A stretch of DNA of 64,000 bases from Arthrobacter_M sp030063245 (GTDB lineage Bacteria; Actinomycetota; Actinomycetes; Actinomycetales; Micrococcaceae): contig NZ_CP180316.1 in the NCBI RefSeq assembly GCF_051131705.1, positions 186,001 to 250,000 of the forward strand, in the 5' to 3' direction. Shown piece after piece: positions 26,174-35,550 of this stretch (positions within the stretch are counted from its first letter, which is position 1; each line of letters starts with the position of its first letter). Below the pieces are notes generated by a model. The model made no database searches and had not been told where the DNA came from. It worked only from the letters and a program-made list of their open reading frames with translations. The position numbers and the translations under genes are program-made.

Positions 26174-27033
26174 ATGACTATTTTGACTGAATCCGCAGTC
26201 TCTGGCATCGATGACCAGAGGAACAACGAAATCAACACCGATCCTTCCGCCCTTCTCGTCGCCCTGGATGTGGACGGCACTTTGGTGGATCACGACGGGC
26301 TGATGAGCGAGGCTGTGCGGGCCGCGGCGCGGGAGACCGTGGCCGCCGGGCACCAGGTCATCATCGCCACCGGCCGTTCGCTGGCGCTCTGCTGCCCGTG
26401 GTGAAGCAGATCGGGCTGGAGCGGGGCTATGGCGTGGCCAGCAACGGCGGCGTGACTGTGCGGCTGGACCCGTCCTTGGAATGGGGGTACGAGGTGATCG
26501 AGCGCGAAACGTTTGACCCTCGCCTTGCCCTGACCGCACTGCGGGATCGTTTGCCCGGTGCTCGCTACGCCGTGGAGGATTCGGCGGGCAATTTCCTCTC
26601 CACCGAGCGCTTCCAGGATCGCAGTTTCGGCATCCAGGCCAAGGGAGTGGGCTTCCAGCACCTGCTCGACCTTGAAGCGGTACGCGTGGTGGTGAACAGT
26701 ACGGACAGCAGTACGGAGGATTTTGCCGCCGCCATCGCGGCCTGCGGATTGCAGGGGGTGACCTATTCGGTGGGCTGGACGGCTTGGCTGGACATTGCAG
26801 CGGCCGGTGTCACAAAGGCAACGGCCCTGGAAAAGCTCCGCTCGCGGTTGGGCGTGGAGCAATCACGTACGGTCGCGGTGGGGGACGGGAACAATGACAT
26901 CGAAATGTTGACCTGGGCCGCCCGCGGGGTTGCCATGGGCCAAGCCAACGACGCGGTGCGTGCCGCCGCCAACGAGACGACTGCGTCGGTGTACGACGAT
27001 GGCGTTGCGCACGTTTTGCGCAGCCTGCTGTAG
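26174..27033 (+). pseudogene. Cof-type HAD phosphatase, broken by a single-base frameshift
   Basis: The first part (ATG 26174) has HAD motif I VALDVDGTLVDHDG and motif II IATGRS, then runs out of frame to a stop at 26402-26404. The remainder continues in the next frame from about 26390 (PVVKQIGLERGYGVASNGGV) through the Lys motif (GVTKATAL) and motif IV VAVGDGNNDIEML to 27033. Adding one base near 26387-26392 would restore one protein of about 286 residues. Either a recent inactivating deletion or a sequencing error. It is a paralogue of the intact gene at 13.2 kb. Confidence 0.85.
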
Positions 27034-27514
27034 CGCCTGCAGCCCTTTTCGAACCGAGCCGCCCATGGCGCGACTGGTATCTAAAGCGGCAGAACGTATT
27101 CGAGGAGGCCCTAGCGGACACGTTGGTTCGTTACCGCACCACCCTGAAGCGGCTTGGGGAATGACTGTCTTTCTGACGCTTGAGGAAGCACTGGCCGTGG
27201 CGGCATGACGGAAGGCAAGCTTATGACCTGACCATCGACGTGGCTTCCGGGGAGCTGGCCGATCTGGATACCATCCGCTATCGACTGCGAAGCGGCGGCA
27301 GCTAAGGCAGGTACACCATGAACCCGGCCGCGGCTGCCCCGGTCCGGACGGGCGCCGATCTCGTGCATTTGGTTTCACGTTGGTGTCATGAATGCACGGG
27401 AATGACACTACGACTTGCTGACGGTTTATTTGTCATCGGAGAACCTTCTTGCTCTGGCTGACCAATCGGGGGTTCATCAGGTGCGCGAGCCGCCGCAAGG
27501 TTTAGGCAGCCAGT
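27034..27514. other. 480-bp stretch without an intact gene
   Basis: Short coding-like scraps are visible on the plus strand. One is ARLVSKAAERIRGGP (about 27068-27112). A second reads DLTIDVASGELADLDTIRYRL and ends in a stop near 27304. They are in different frames and interrupted. The stretch is less GC-rich near 27370-27480. It looks like a decayed gene region; I see no RNA gene. Confidence 0.5.
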
Positions 27515-28003
27515 TTAGTGCGCGGTCGGCACGAAGCGCTTGATTGAAGCTTCGAGCTCGACCTCCGCGGCGGCGCGGTCGTCCCAGCCCTCCGCCTTGA
27601 CCCATTTGCCGGGTTCCAGATCCTTGTAATGCGTGAAGAAGTGCTCGATTTCCTTGATCAGGAAGTCGTCCACATCGGAGATTTCCTGGATGTGGTCGTA
27701 GCGCTTGTCGTCGAGGACGCAGATCACCTTGGCGTCCCCGCCGCCGTCGTCCGTCATATTGAACACCCCGATCGGACGTGCCTCAACCACGACACCGGGA
27801 TGCAGATCGTATTCCTGCAGCAGCACCAGCGCATCCAGCGGATCGCCGTCCTCACCGAGAGTGTTGTCGAAATAACCGTAATGCGTGGGGTAACCCATGG
27901 AGGTAAAGAGCACCCGGTCCAGCCGGACCCGGCCGGTTTCATGGTCAACTTCGTACTTAACGCGGGACCCGCGCGGGATCTCGATGGTGACGTCGTGCTT
28001 CAT
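27515..28003 (-). CDS. ppa: Inorganic pyrophosphatase
   Basis: Family I soluble pyrophosphatase, 162 residues, hydrolysing PPi released by biosynthesis. Metal-binding motif DGDPLDALVL, plus CVLDDKRYDHI and HFFTHYKDLEPGKWVK, are intact. The frame is open to 28096, but ATG 28003 follows AGGAG and begins the conserved MKHDVTIEIPRGSR. It is divergent from the penicillin-binding-protein gene. Confidence 0.96.
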   Translation of the reverse strand: MKHDVTIEIPRGSRVKYEVDHETGRVRLDRVLFTSMGYPTHYGYFDNTLGEDGDPLDALVLLQEYDLHPGVVVEARPIGVFNMTDDGGGDAKVICVLDDKRYDHIQEISDVDDFLIKEIEHFFTHYKDLEPGKWVKAEGWDDRAAAEVELEASIKRFVPTAH

Positions 28004-28120
28004 CTGTTGCTCCTTGGCAGTGGACCGTCGCCTGAGGGCGTCCGGGGCCGGATGGTGGTGTGGGAAACCCGCAAGGCCGGCGCGGCCGATCGGCAACGCG
28101 AAGGCAGACCGGGGTTCCGT

Positions 28121-28138
28121 CTAATATGTAGGATATAG
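28121..28138. promoter_or_regulatory. AT-rich core of the ppa / dacB divergent promoter
   Basis: CTAATATGTAGGATATAG is the only AT-rich patch in the 220-bp gap. It contains TAATAT (28122-28127) and TAGGAT (28129-28134) as -10 candidates toward dacB. On the other strand it holds TATCCT and CATATT toward ppa. The patch is nearly self-complementary. Confidence 0.5.
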
Positions 28139-28223
28139 CGGCCGGTGCTGCGCCGAAACCTGGGCTCCCACCGCCCGCCTGCCCGCCCCGATTTTCCGCC
28201 GCACCGAAGGAACCCTTATCACC

Positions 28224-29642
28224 ATGAGCCGGACGTCAAAAATTCTGACGGCGGGCGTGCTGGCGATTGCCCTCGGCGTTCTGGCGGTGCCCGTGGGGAT
28301 GAATCTGGCGCCGGTCTTCGGTCCGGCGCCGGCCACCGCCACGCTGCCGGAACTTCCCGCGGCACAGCAGCTTCCCACCGCGCTGAGCACCGTCTCCGGC
28401 ATCAACCCGCTGTCATCCAACGCCCCTGTTCCGGACGGTAGAGTTCTCTCCAAAGCCCTCGATGCTACCTTGATGGACGCCGACGGCGGCAACTACACCG
28501 CACTCGTCCAGGACGCGGCGACGGGACAGATCCTGTACAGCCGCAACGCCTCGGCCGGTAGGCTACCGGCGTCCAACCTGAAACTGCTGACCGCGGCGGC
28601 GGCCCTCAAAACCTTGGGGGCACAAACCCGGCTCAGCACCAAGGTTCTGGCCGGGGCCGGGACGGGCTCCATTGTGCTCCGTGCCGGCGGCGACGTGCTG
28701 CTCGGCGAGGGGCAAAGCGAGGCGGAGGCCACCGTGGGCCATGCCGGCGTCGCCACCCTGGCGGCCCGGACGGCGACGGCCCTGGAATCCACCGGCGCCG
28801 GCGGCCCGGTGCGGATCACCGTCGATGACACGCTTTTCACCGGCCCGGCCCTCAACCCGGCCTGGCTGCAGGGCGACGTGGTCGCAGGGGAAATTGCGCC
28901 GGTATTCCCGATGGCGCTATACGGGGCCCGTTTGACTCCGGACGCCTCGGTCGGTGCCCGGCCACAGGACTCCGCCATGAGCGTCGCGGCGGCATTCGCC
29001 GCCGCGCTGAAGGCTGCCGGGGTGGACGTGGACCCGGATATCCAACGCGGAAAGGCCGACGACGGCGCCAGGACGCTCGCGGAGGTCAGCTCGGCGACCG
29101 TGGGGGAGCAGATCGAATACATGCTGCAGGATTCGGATAATTACGTGGCCGAAACCCTTGGCCGGTTGAGCGCCGTAGCGCTGAAAAGGGTTGGTTCCTC
29201 GGCCGGCGCCAGCGAAGCGGTGAAGGAAACGGTGGCGGCGCTGGGAGTAAAGACCGACTCGATGGTGCTGGCGGACTGCAGCGGGCTGGCCGCCGATGAC
29301 AGGGTGAGCGCCGAACAGCTGACCCAGACGGTGAAAATTATGCTGGCGGACACCACAGGGGACCTGCGGCAGGGTCTGCTCGGGCTGCCGATCGCCGGAC
29401 TGAGCGGGACCCTGGGGCAGCGCTACATGGATCCGGGCACCGTCGCTGGAGCGGGCTTGGTCCGGGCCAAGACCGGAACGTTGAACGCTGTGATTTCGCT
29501 GTCCGGGTACGTCGTGGATACGGACGGACGCCTGCTGGTGTTTTCCTTTATCGGCAACGATCTCAATGCCGGCAGCGCGGCGGCCAAACCGGTGATTGAC
29601 GCCGCCGCGACCATCCTTGCCGGCTGCGGCTGCGGCGGCTGA
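28224..29642 (+). CDS. dacB: D-alanyl-D-alanine carboxypeptidase/endopeptidase (PBP4 type)
   Basis: Class C penicillin-binding protein, 472 residues, that trims or cleaves peptidoglycan peptides outside the membrane. An N-terminal signal/anchor (about 8-30) is followed by the catalytic SxxK motif SNLK, SxN motif SDN in DSDNYVAETLGRL and KTG motif AKTGTLNAV. The second half holds ADCSGL, typical of PBP4. It starts a long co-directional block with the zincin, tilS, hpt and ftsH, as is common in actinobacteria. Confidence 0.92.
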   Translation: MSRTSKILTAGVLAIALGVLAVPVGMNLAPVFGPAPATATLPELPAAQQLPTALSTVSGINPLSSNAPVPDGRVLSKALDATLMDADGGNYTALVQDAATGQILYSRNASAGRLPASNLKLLTAAAALKTLGAQTRLSTKVLAGAGTGSIVLRAGGDVLLGEGQSEAEATVGHAGVATLAARTATALESTGAGGPVRITVDDTLFTGPALNPAWLQGDVVAGEIAPVFPMALYGARLTPDASVGARPQDSAMSVAAAFAAALKAAGVDVDPDIQRGKADDGARTLAEVSSATVGEQIEYMLQDSDNYVAETLGRLSAVALKRVGSSAGASEAVKETVAALGVKTDSMVLADCSGLAADDRVSAEQLTQTVKIMLADTTGDLRQGLLGLPIAGLSGTLGQRYMDPGTVAGAGLVRAKTGTLNAVISLSGYVVDTDGRLLVFSFIGNDLNAGSAAAKPVIDAAATILAGCGCGG

Positions 29643-29722
29643 CCCGGCACCGCGGCTACCTGATGTGCCGCCGGTATGCCGGGAGGTGAACTACTGACCG
29701 GCCGCAATCGTTGTGTGGTCTT

Positions 29723-30850
29723 ATGGAGACTATGGATTCACAGAGCAGTGCAGCAGCCCCGGGCCCCAGCCTGATCAATTGGGAGCTGGCCGCCTCGACG
29801 GCCGCGAACCTGGCACCGGCAGGGCCGGCGCTGAGCGGGAAGGAAATTGGTGCGGCCGTGGCGGACCTGCGCCTGCTGGCGGACCGCTCCGTTCCGTATG
29901 TGCATGAAATAACCGGCTTGGATGCCGCGCGGGACCTGCGCGATTCGCAGGTGCTGGTGGTGGACCGGGCGTCCTGGGCGAAGGCGAATACGCAGAGTTT
30001 TTCCGTGCTGATGCAATCGACCATGGCCGCTCTGGCGAAGAAACAGGCGGCCGCGCTGAGGCCCTCCAGTGTGGCGCTGAGCGGAACCGTCACAGGCGCG
30101 CAGCTGGGCGGTGTGTTGGCGTTTTTGTCCAGCAAGGTGCTGGGCCAGTATGATCCGTTCGCAGCCCTGGCGGGACGTCCCGGTGCTGCCGCCGGCGGAC
30201 GGCTGCTGCTGGTGGCCCCCAACATCATCTCGGTGGAACGCGAGCTCAACGTGGACCCGTCCGACTTCCGGCTGTGGGTTTGTCTGCATGAGCAGACCCA
30301 CCGGGTCCAGTTCGCGGCTGCCCCGTGGCTGCGGCACCATATGCTAAGCGAGATCGAGAAACTCAGCACCCTGCTGGTGGGCGATACGGACAAGCTCGCC
30401 GAAAAACTTGTCTCCGCTGCCCGTTCCCTGACTCGGAAAAGTGCGGAGCACGACGGCGCCCCCAGCCGCGGCGGTTTGTTGGACCTATTGCAGGATCCGG
30501 AGGAAAAGGCCGCGCTCTCGCATCTGACGGCTGTGATGAGTCTGTTGGAGGGGCATGCCAACGTGGTCATGGACGCCGTAGACGCAGGCATCGTGCCGAG
30601 CGTGCGCACTATCCGGCAGCGCTTCAACTCCCGCGGGAAGGACCGCGGGGCACTCGAGAAGTTCATCCGCAACCTGTTGGGGCTGGATGCCAAGATGCGA
30701 CAGTACAGCGACGGTGCCCGCTTTGTCCGGGGCGTGGTGGCGGAGACCGGGATGTCCGGATTTAACCATGTCTGGACCAGCGCGGACCACCTGCCGACCG
30801 AGCAGGAAATCCATGCCCCCACACTCTGGGTCCAGCGGATGGGGCTTTAG
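29723..30850 (+). CDS. Zinc-dependent metalloprotease-like protein (DUF2342/zincin_2 family)
   Basis: 375-residue protein of the actinobacterial zincin family sometimes labelled coenzyme-F420-biosynthesis-associated. The zinc motif is HEQTHRVQF. A second acidic region, LEGHANVVMDAV, is also conserved. No signal peptide. Its function is unproven; the F420 label comes from genomic association only. The frame also begins at TTG 29711; ATG 29723 is my choice and ATG 29732 is possible. It is followed by tilS only five bases after its stop. Confidence 0.87.
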   Translation: METMDSQSSAAAPGPSLINWELAASTAANLAPAGPALSGKEIGAAVADLRLLADRSVPYVHEITGLDAARDLRDSQVLVVDRASWAKANTQSFSVLMQSTMAALAKKQAAALRPSSVALSGTVTGAQLGGVLAFLSSKVLGQYDPFAALAGRPGAAAGGRLLLVAPNIISVERELNVDPSDFRLWVCLHEQTHRVQFAAAPWLRHHMLSEIEKLSTLLVGDTDKLAEKLVSAARSLTRKSAEHDGAPSRGGLLDLLQDPEEKAALSHLTAVMSLLEGHANVVMDAVDAGIVPSVRTIRQRFNSRGKDRGALEKFIRNLLGLDAKMRQYSDGARFVRGVVAETGMSGFNHVWTSADHLPTEQEIHAPTLWVQRMGL

Positions 30851-30855
30851 CCCTA

Positions 30856-31992
30856 ATGCAGGAGCAGGAGCAGGAGCACGGGGGGCTCCGGCAGCGTCCG
30901 CGTCCCCGGCTCGACCCCGTGGTCGGCAAGGCCCGCAAGATGCTCGGCGACCTGCTGGGGATCTCCACCACAGGCAGACCACGTGGTCAGTACACGCTGC
31001 CGCCTGAAGACCTCGGGGCGGGCGCGGCGCCCGCACCGCTGGTGCTGGTGGCCTGCAGCGGCGGCGCGGATTCATTGGCGCTTGCCGCAGTCGCCGCCTT
31101 CCTAAGCAGACGCGGAGAAATCCGTGTCGGCGCGGTCATCGTCGATCACCAGCTGCAGCTGCATAGCCACCGGGTGGCCCAGGCCACGGCCGTGACCCTG
31201 CGCGGACTGGGCCTGGACCCAGTGGAGATCAGCACCGTCACGGTTACCCGTGGTGGCGTGGGTCCGGAAGCGGCCGCCCGGCACGCGCGGTACCGGGCGC
31301 TCGACGCGGCCGCCAGCCGGCTCGGTGCCAGGACCGTGCTGCTCGGACACACCCTCGATGATCAGGCGGAGTCGGTGCTGTTGGGTCTGGCCCGAGGTTC
31401 CGGGACGCGCTCGCTCGCCGGTATCCCACAGCGGCGCGGCGTGTATCTGCGGCCGTTTCTGGGCTTGCGGCGTACCGAGACCTTGGATATCTGCACCGCG
31501 GAGGGGCTCCAGCCTTGGCACGACCCGACCAATGCGGACCCGGCGTTCCTGCGCTCACGGGTGCGCAGCCGGGTGCTGCCGTTCCTGGAACATGAGCTGG
31601 GACCGGGTGTTGCGCAGTCGCTGTACCGCTCCGCGCGCATCCTGGCGCAGGACGCGGATTATCTGGACGAGCAGGCTGCCGTCGAATACCGGCGGCTGGC
31701 AGGGGAGCCGGCAACCGCTCCCGCCGCCGAGGTCCAGCTCCCCGAAGCCGGCCTTCGGGCATTGCCGGCGGCGCTTAGACAGCGCGTCCTGGCGCTCGCC
31801 GTCGTCGGACTGGGCGGGGAACAGCCCAGCTTTGAGCGCCTGCTTGCCGCCGAGACTCTGCTGGCACGCCGGGGGTCGGCCGGCCCCGTCGAGCTCGCCG
31901 GTGGCGTCAGCGCCTTCCGGCAGCCGCGGAGCAGATCCGTTCCCCAGGACTCCTCCGCCTATGGGAAGCTAGTCTTTAGACGCAATGCGTAA
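30856..31992 (+). CDS. tilS: tRNA(Ile)-lysidine synthase
   Basis: PP-loop ATPase of 378 residues that converts C34 of the tRNA-Ile(CAU) anticodon to lysidine. The PP-loop ACSGGADSLALAAV lies near residue 60 and LLGHTLDDQAESVLLGL follows. The N-terminus (QEQEQEHG) comes from a CAGGAG repeat, which also supplies several Shine-Dalgarno-like cores. It overlaps the same transcription unit as the zincin and hpt. Confidence 0.94.
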   Translation: MQEQEQEHGGLRQRPRPRLDPVVGKARKMLGDLLGISTTGRPRGQYTLPPEDLGAGAAPAPLVLVACSGGADSLALAAVAAFLSRRGEIRVGAVIVDHQLQLHSHRVAQATAVTLRGLGLDPVEISTVTVTRGGVGPEAAARHARYRALDAAASRLGARTVLLGHTLDDQAESVLLGLARGSGTRSLAGIPQRRGVYLRPFLGLRRTETLDICTAEGLQPWHDPTNADPAFLRSRVRSRVLPFLEHELGPGVAQSLYRSARILAQDADYLDEQAAVEYRRLAGEPATAPAAEVQLPEAGLRALPAALRQRVLALAVVGLGGEQPSFERLLAAETLLARRGSAGPVELAGGVSAFRQPRSRSVPQDSSAYGKLVFRRNA

Positions 31993-32063
31993 GAGCACTG
32001 ACGTTTGCACCGGATAATCCGTACCGGATAAAAGCTAAAGCCCTTCAACACCAGGAGCAATGG

Positions 32064-32615
32064 GTGGATTCACACGACGTCCAGGCCGATCTCAAGCACG
32101 TCCTCTTCTCCCAGGAGCAGATCCAGGAGCGGGTGGCTGAGCTTGCTGCGCAGATCGATGCCGATTACGCAGGCCGGGACGTGCTGCTGGTGGGTGTTCT
32201 CAAGGGCGCCGTGATGGTGATGGCGGATCTCGCTCGGGCCCTGCACAGCCACGTGACCATGGACTGGATGGCGGTATCTTCCTACGGATCCGGAACCCAG
32301 TCGTCCGGTGTGGTGCGGATCCTCAAGGACCTGGAAACGGACCTGATGGGTAAACACGTGCTCATTGTGGAGGACATCATCGACTCCGGGCTCACGCTCT
32401 CCTGGTTGAAGACCAACCTGATCTCCCGCGGGCCGGCATCGGTGGAAATCTGCACGCTCTTGCGCAAGCCGCAGGCCGCCAAGGTGGAAATCGACGTCAA
32501 GTATGTCGGGTACGAGATCCCGAGCGAATTTGTGGTCGGTTACGGCCTGGACTTCGCGGAGCGGTACCGGAACCTCGATTTCATCGGCACCTTGGCCCCG
32601 CACATCTACGAGTAA
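32064..32615 (+). CDS. hpt: Hypoxanthine phosphoribosyltransferase
   Basis: Purine-salvage enzyme of 183 residues that makes IMP or GMP from hypoxanthine or guanine and PRPP. The PRPP motif VLIVEDIIDSGLTLSWL and the flexible-loop region SSYGSGTQSSG are clear. The start is GTG, preceded by AGGAGCAATGG. The tilS - hpt - ftsH order is widely conserved in Gram-positive bacteria. Confidence 0.96.
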   Translation: MDSHDVQADLKHVLFSQEQIQERVAELAAQIDADYAGRDVLLVGVLKGAVMVMADLARALHSHVTMDWMAVSSYGSGTQSSGVVRILKDLETDLMGKHVLIVEDIIDSGLTLSWLKTNLISRGPASVEICTLLRKPQAAKVEIDVKYVGYEIPSEFVVGYGLDFAERYRNLDFIGTLAPHIYE

Positions 32616-32777
32616 CCAGGCACCTCAGTGGTGGCTATGCCTCGGTGGGCGTTCCGCCGTCAGGGAACTATTCCCACGCGTTGATCGTGAAAGTTTGCGG
32701 ACGTGTAAAGCTAGTACGGTGGTCGTGCAGTGGCGTCTACTTGAAGCGGTGAACTGAATTATCTGGCGTATTGATCG

Positions 32778-32799
32778 GGAGGGGCGAGGCAAAGCCTCG
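32778..32799 (+). promoter_or_regulatory. ftsH ribosome site followed by a small hairpin before the start codon
   Basis: GGGAGGG (32778-32784) is a strong ribosome-binding core but lies 20 bases before ATG 32805. The gap contains a perfect hairpin, CGAGGC-AAA-GCCTCG (32785-32799). If folded, it leaves only five bases to the start codon. Confidence 0.6.
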
Positions 32800-32804
32800 A
32801 GCAC

Positions 32805-34913
32805 ATGAACATTAAGAAAATCTTCAAGGGTCCAATCGTTTGGATCGTTGCGGTTGTCGTGCTGCTCCTGATCGCGTTCGGTACCCTCTCCGGCGGCGGT
32901 TCCACCAGAATTGACACCTCGGACGCCCTGGGTCTGCTCAGCAAGGGTCAGGTGGAATCTGCCAAGATCTTTAACGGCGAAGACCGCGTGGACCTGGTGC
33001 TGAAGAATGACTACACCACCCCCGATGGTGTAAAGGCCGGCAAGAACGTTCAGTTCTTCTTCGTTGATGCGCGCGGCACCGACATCGTTAAGGCCATCGA
33101 CTCGGCCAGTCTCAAGACCTTCGATGATCAGCCGATCCAGAACAACTTCTGGTCAGGCATCCTGAGCCTGATCTTCCCAGTCATTATTCTCGGTGCTATT
33201 TTTTGGTTCCTGCTCTCCCGAATGCAGGGCGGCGGTTCCAAGGTCATGCAGTTCGGCAAGTCCAAAGCCAAGCTGATCACCAAGGACCACCCGCAAGTTA
33301 CGTTCACGGACGTCGCCGGTGCGGACGAGGCGGTGGAGGAGCTTCACGAAATCAAATCGTTCCTGCAGGAACCCGCCAAGTTCCAGGCCGTGGGTGCAAA
33401 AATTCCCAAGGGCGTGCTGCTTTATGGACCGCCCGGAACGGGTAAGACGCTGCTGGCCCGAGCGGTGGCAGGCGAGGCCGGCGTCCCGTTCTACTCCATC
33501 TCCGGATCTGACTTTGTCGAGATGTTCGTCGGCGTGGGTGCGTCGCGCGTGCGCGATTTGTTCGAGCAGGCCAAGGCCAACTCCCCGGCCATCATTTTCG
33601 TGGACGAGATCGACGCCGTCGGCCGTCACCGCGGTGCCGGCATCGGCGGCGGCAATGACGAGCGTGAGCAGACCCTGAACCAGCTCCTGGTGGAGATGGA
33701 TGGCTTCGACGTCAAGACCAACGTGATCCTGATCGCGGCCACCAACCGCCCGGACGTCCTGGACCCGGCGCTGCTGCGTCCGGGCCGCTTTGACCGACAG
33801 ATTCCCGTCGAGGCTCCGGACCGGATCGGCCGGGAGCAGATCCTGCGCGTACATTCCAAGGGCAAGCCGATGGCTCCCGGGGTTGACCTCAACGCGGTGG
33901 CCAAGAAGACGCCCGGATACACGGGCGCGGATCTGGCCAACGTGCTCAATGAAGCGGCGCTGCTGACCGCACGCTCCAACGCACAGCTCATCGATGACCG
34001 GGCCCTGGATGAGGCAATTGACCGCGTCATGGCGGGTCCGCAGAAACGCACCCGGGTGATGAAAGAGCTGGAGCGTAAGATCACCGCCTATCACGAGGGC
34101 GGGCATGCGCTGGTCGCTGCCGCATTGCGGAACACCGCCCCCGTCACCAAGATCACCATCCTGCCCCGTGGCCGCGCGCTGGGGTACACCATGGTGGTGC
34201 CCGAGGATGACAAGTACTCCGTGACCCGCAACGAGCTGCTGGACCAGATGGCCTACGCCATGGGTGGCCGGGCGGCGGAGGAAATCGTCTTCCACGATCC
34301 CTCCACCGGCGCCTCCAACGACATTGAAAAGGCCACCGCCACCGCCCGCAAAATGGTCACGCAGTATGGCATGAGCGAACGGATTGGTGCGGTGAAACTG
34401 GGCACCGGCGGCGGTGAGCCGTTTATGGGCCGCGATGCCGGCCACGACCGGGACTATTCGGATCAGGTGGCGTACGTCATCGATGAGGAAGTGCGCCGGT
34501 TAATTGACCAGGCTCACGACGAGGCGTACACGATCCTGAACGAAAACCGCGACGTGCTGGACCGGCTCGCGTTGGAACTGTTGGAGCGGGAAACCCTGAA
34601 CCAGGCGGAAATCCAGTACATCTTCCGGGATATCCGCAAGCGGGATCTGCGCGACGTCTGGCTGTCCAAGCAGACCCGGCCGGTATCGGATCTGCCGCCC
34701 GTCGTCAGCGATAAAGAGCGCCGGGATGCGTTGGCCTCCAGTGAGCCCGCCCCGGAAACAGTGGCGCCGCAGGACCAGCTGGCCCACGCCAATATGCCCG
34801 GCAGCGTGGATGCGCCTGGCTCTTCGGCATCGCAGAACGGCACCACGCCCGGCCAGTCCGGTGATGAGCCGCACCCGCCGCACCCGGCCGGCAGCCAAGC
34901 TCCCGGCAGCTAA
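32805..34913 (+). CDS. ftsH: ATP-dependent zinc metalloprotease FtsH
   Basis: Membrane AAA+ protease, 702 residues, acting as a hexamer to degrade misfolded or regulatory proteins. Two membrane segments (about 13-31 and 108-130) flank a small extracytoplasmic domain. Walker A GPPGTGKT is near residue 207, Walker B IIFVDEIDAVG follows, then the SRH RPDVLDPALLRPGRFDRQ. The zinc site is HEGGH (430-434). The C-terminal tail is long, Pro/Ser/Gly-rich and probably disordered. It heads the block that includes the folate genes. Confidence 0.97.
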   Translation: MNIKKIFKGPIVWIVAVVVLLLIAFGTLSGGGSTRIDTSDALGLLSKGQVESAKIFNGEDRVDLVLKNDYTTPDGVKAGKNVQFFFVDARGTDIVKAIDSASLKTFDDQPIQNNFWSGILSLIFPVIILGAIFWFLLSRMQGGGSKVMQFGKSKAKLITKDHPQVTFTDVAGADEAVEELHEIKSFLQEPAKFQAVGAKIPKGVLLYGPPGTGKTLLARAVAGEAGVPFYSISGSDFVEMFVGVGASRVRDLFEQAKANSPAIIFVDEIDAVGRHRGAGIGGGNDEREQTLNQLLVEMDGFDVKTNVILIAATNRPDVLDPALLRPGRFDRQIPVEAPDRIGREQILRVHSKGKPMAPGVDLNAVAKKTPGYTGADLANVLNEAALLTARSNAQLIDDRALDEAIDRVMAGPQKRTRVMKELERKITAYHEGGHALVAAALRNTAPVTKITILPRGRALGYTMVVPEDDKYSVTRNELLDQMAYAMGGRAAEEIVFHDPSTGASNDIEKATATARKMVTQYGMSERIGAVKLGTGGGEPFMGRDAGHDRDYSDQVAYVIDEEVRRLIDQAHDEAYTILNENRDVLDRLALELLERETLNQAEIQYIFRDIRKRDLRDVWLSKQTRPVSDLPPVVSDKERRDALASSEPAPETVAPQDQLAHANMPGSVDAPGSSASQNGTTPGQSGDEPHPPHPAGSQAPGS

Positions 34914-34923
34914 GATCAATGAC

Positions 34924-35538
34924 GTGACCAATTACGACGACGACGACGACGCAACAGCGGGGAGCGGAAATGTCCGGGTCGACCTGCCCCGGATTGAGAA
35001 GGCTGTCCGTGAGATCCTGCTGGCCATCGGCGAAGACCCGGACCGCAGCGGGCTGCTGGACACTCCCAAGCGTGTGGCCAAGGCTTACGGCGAGGTTTTC
35101 GCGGGTCTGCACCAGGATCCGGCGGATGTCCTTGCCACGACCTTCGACATCGCGCATGAGGAAATGGTGTTGGTCAAGGACATCCCCTTTTATTCGACCT
35201 GCGAGCACCACTTGGTGCCGTTTCATGGCTCCGCCCATGTGGGATACATCCCCTCTTTGGAGGGGCGCGTGACGGGGCTGAGCAAGCTGGCGAGGCTGGT
35301 GGACGTGTACGCGAAGCGGCCGCAGGTGCAGGAGCGCCTGACGACCCAGATTGTGGAGGCTTTGGTCAAGTACCTCAAGCCCCGCGGCGCGATAGTAGTC
35401 GTCGAATGTGAACACATGTGCATGTCCATGCGCGGCGTGCGCAAACCAGGGGCAAAAACCGTCACCAGCGCCGTGCGCGGCCTGCTGCACGAGCCGGCTA
35501 CCCGGGCCGAAGCCATGAGCCTGATTCTTGGAAGGTAA
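34924..35538 (+). CDS. folE: GTP cyclohydrolase I
   Basis: First enzyme of folate synthesis (GTP to dihydroneopterin triphosphate), 204 residues. Zinc ligands lie in FYSTCEHHLVPF and VECEHMCM. MSMRGVRKPGAKTVTSAVRG completes the active-site signature. The start is GTG 34924, ten bases after the ftsH stop. TAAGAT (34911-34916) overlaps that stop and sits seven bases upstream, so an internal leaderless promoter is possible. A run of Asp residues (DDDDD) marks the N-terminus. Confidence 0.95.
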   Translation: MTNYDDDDDATAGSGNVRVDLPRIEKAVREILLAIGEDPDRSGLLDTPKRVAKAYGEVFAGLHQDPADVLATTFDIAHEEMVLVKDIPFYSTCEHHLVPFHGSAHVGYIPSLEGRVTGLSKLARLVDVYAKRPQVQERLTTQIVEALVKYLKPRGAIVVVECEHMCMSMRGVRKPGAKTVTSAVRGLLHEPATRAEAMSLILGR

Positions 35539-35550
35539 CACCAGCAACCT

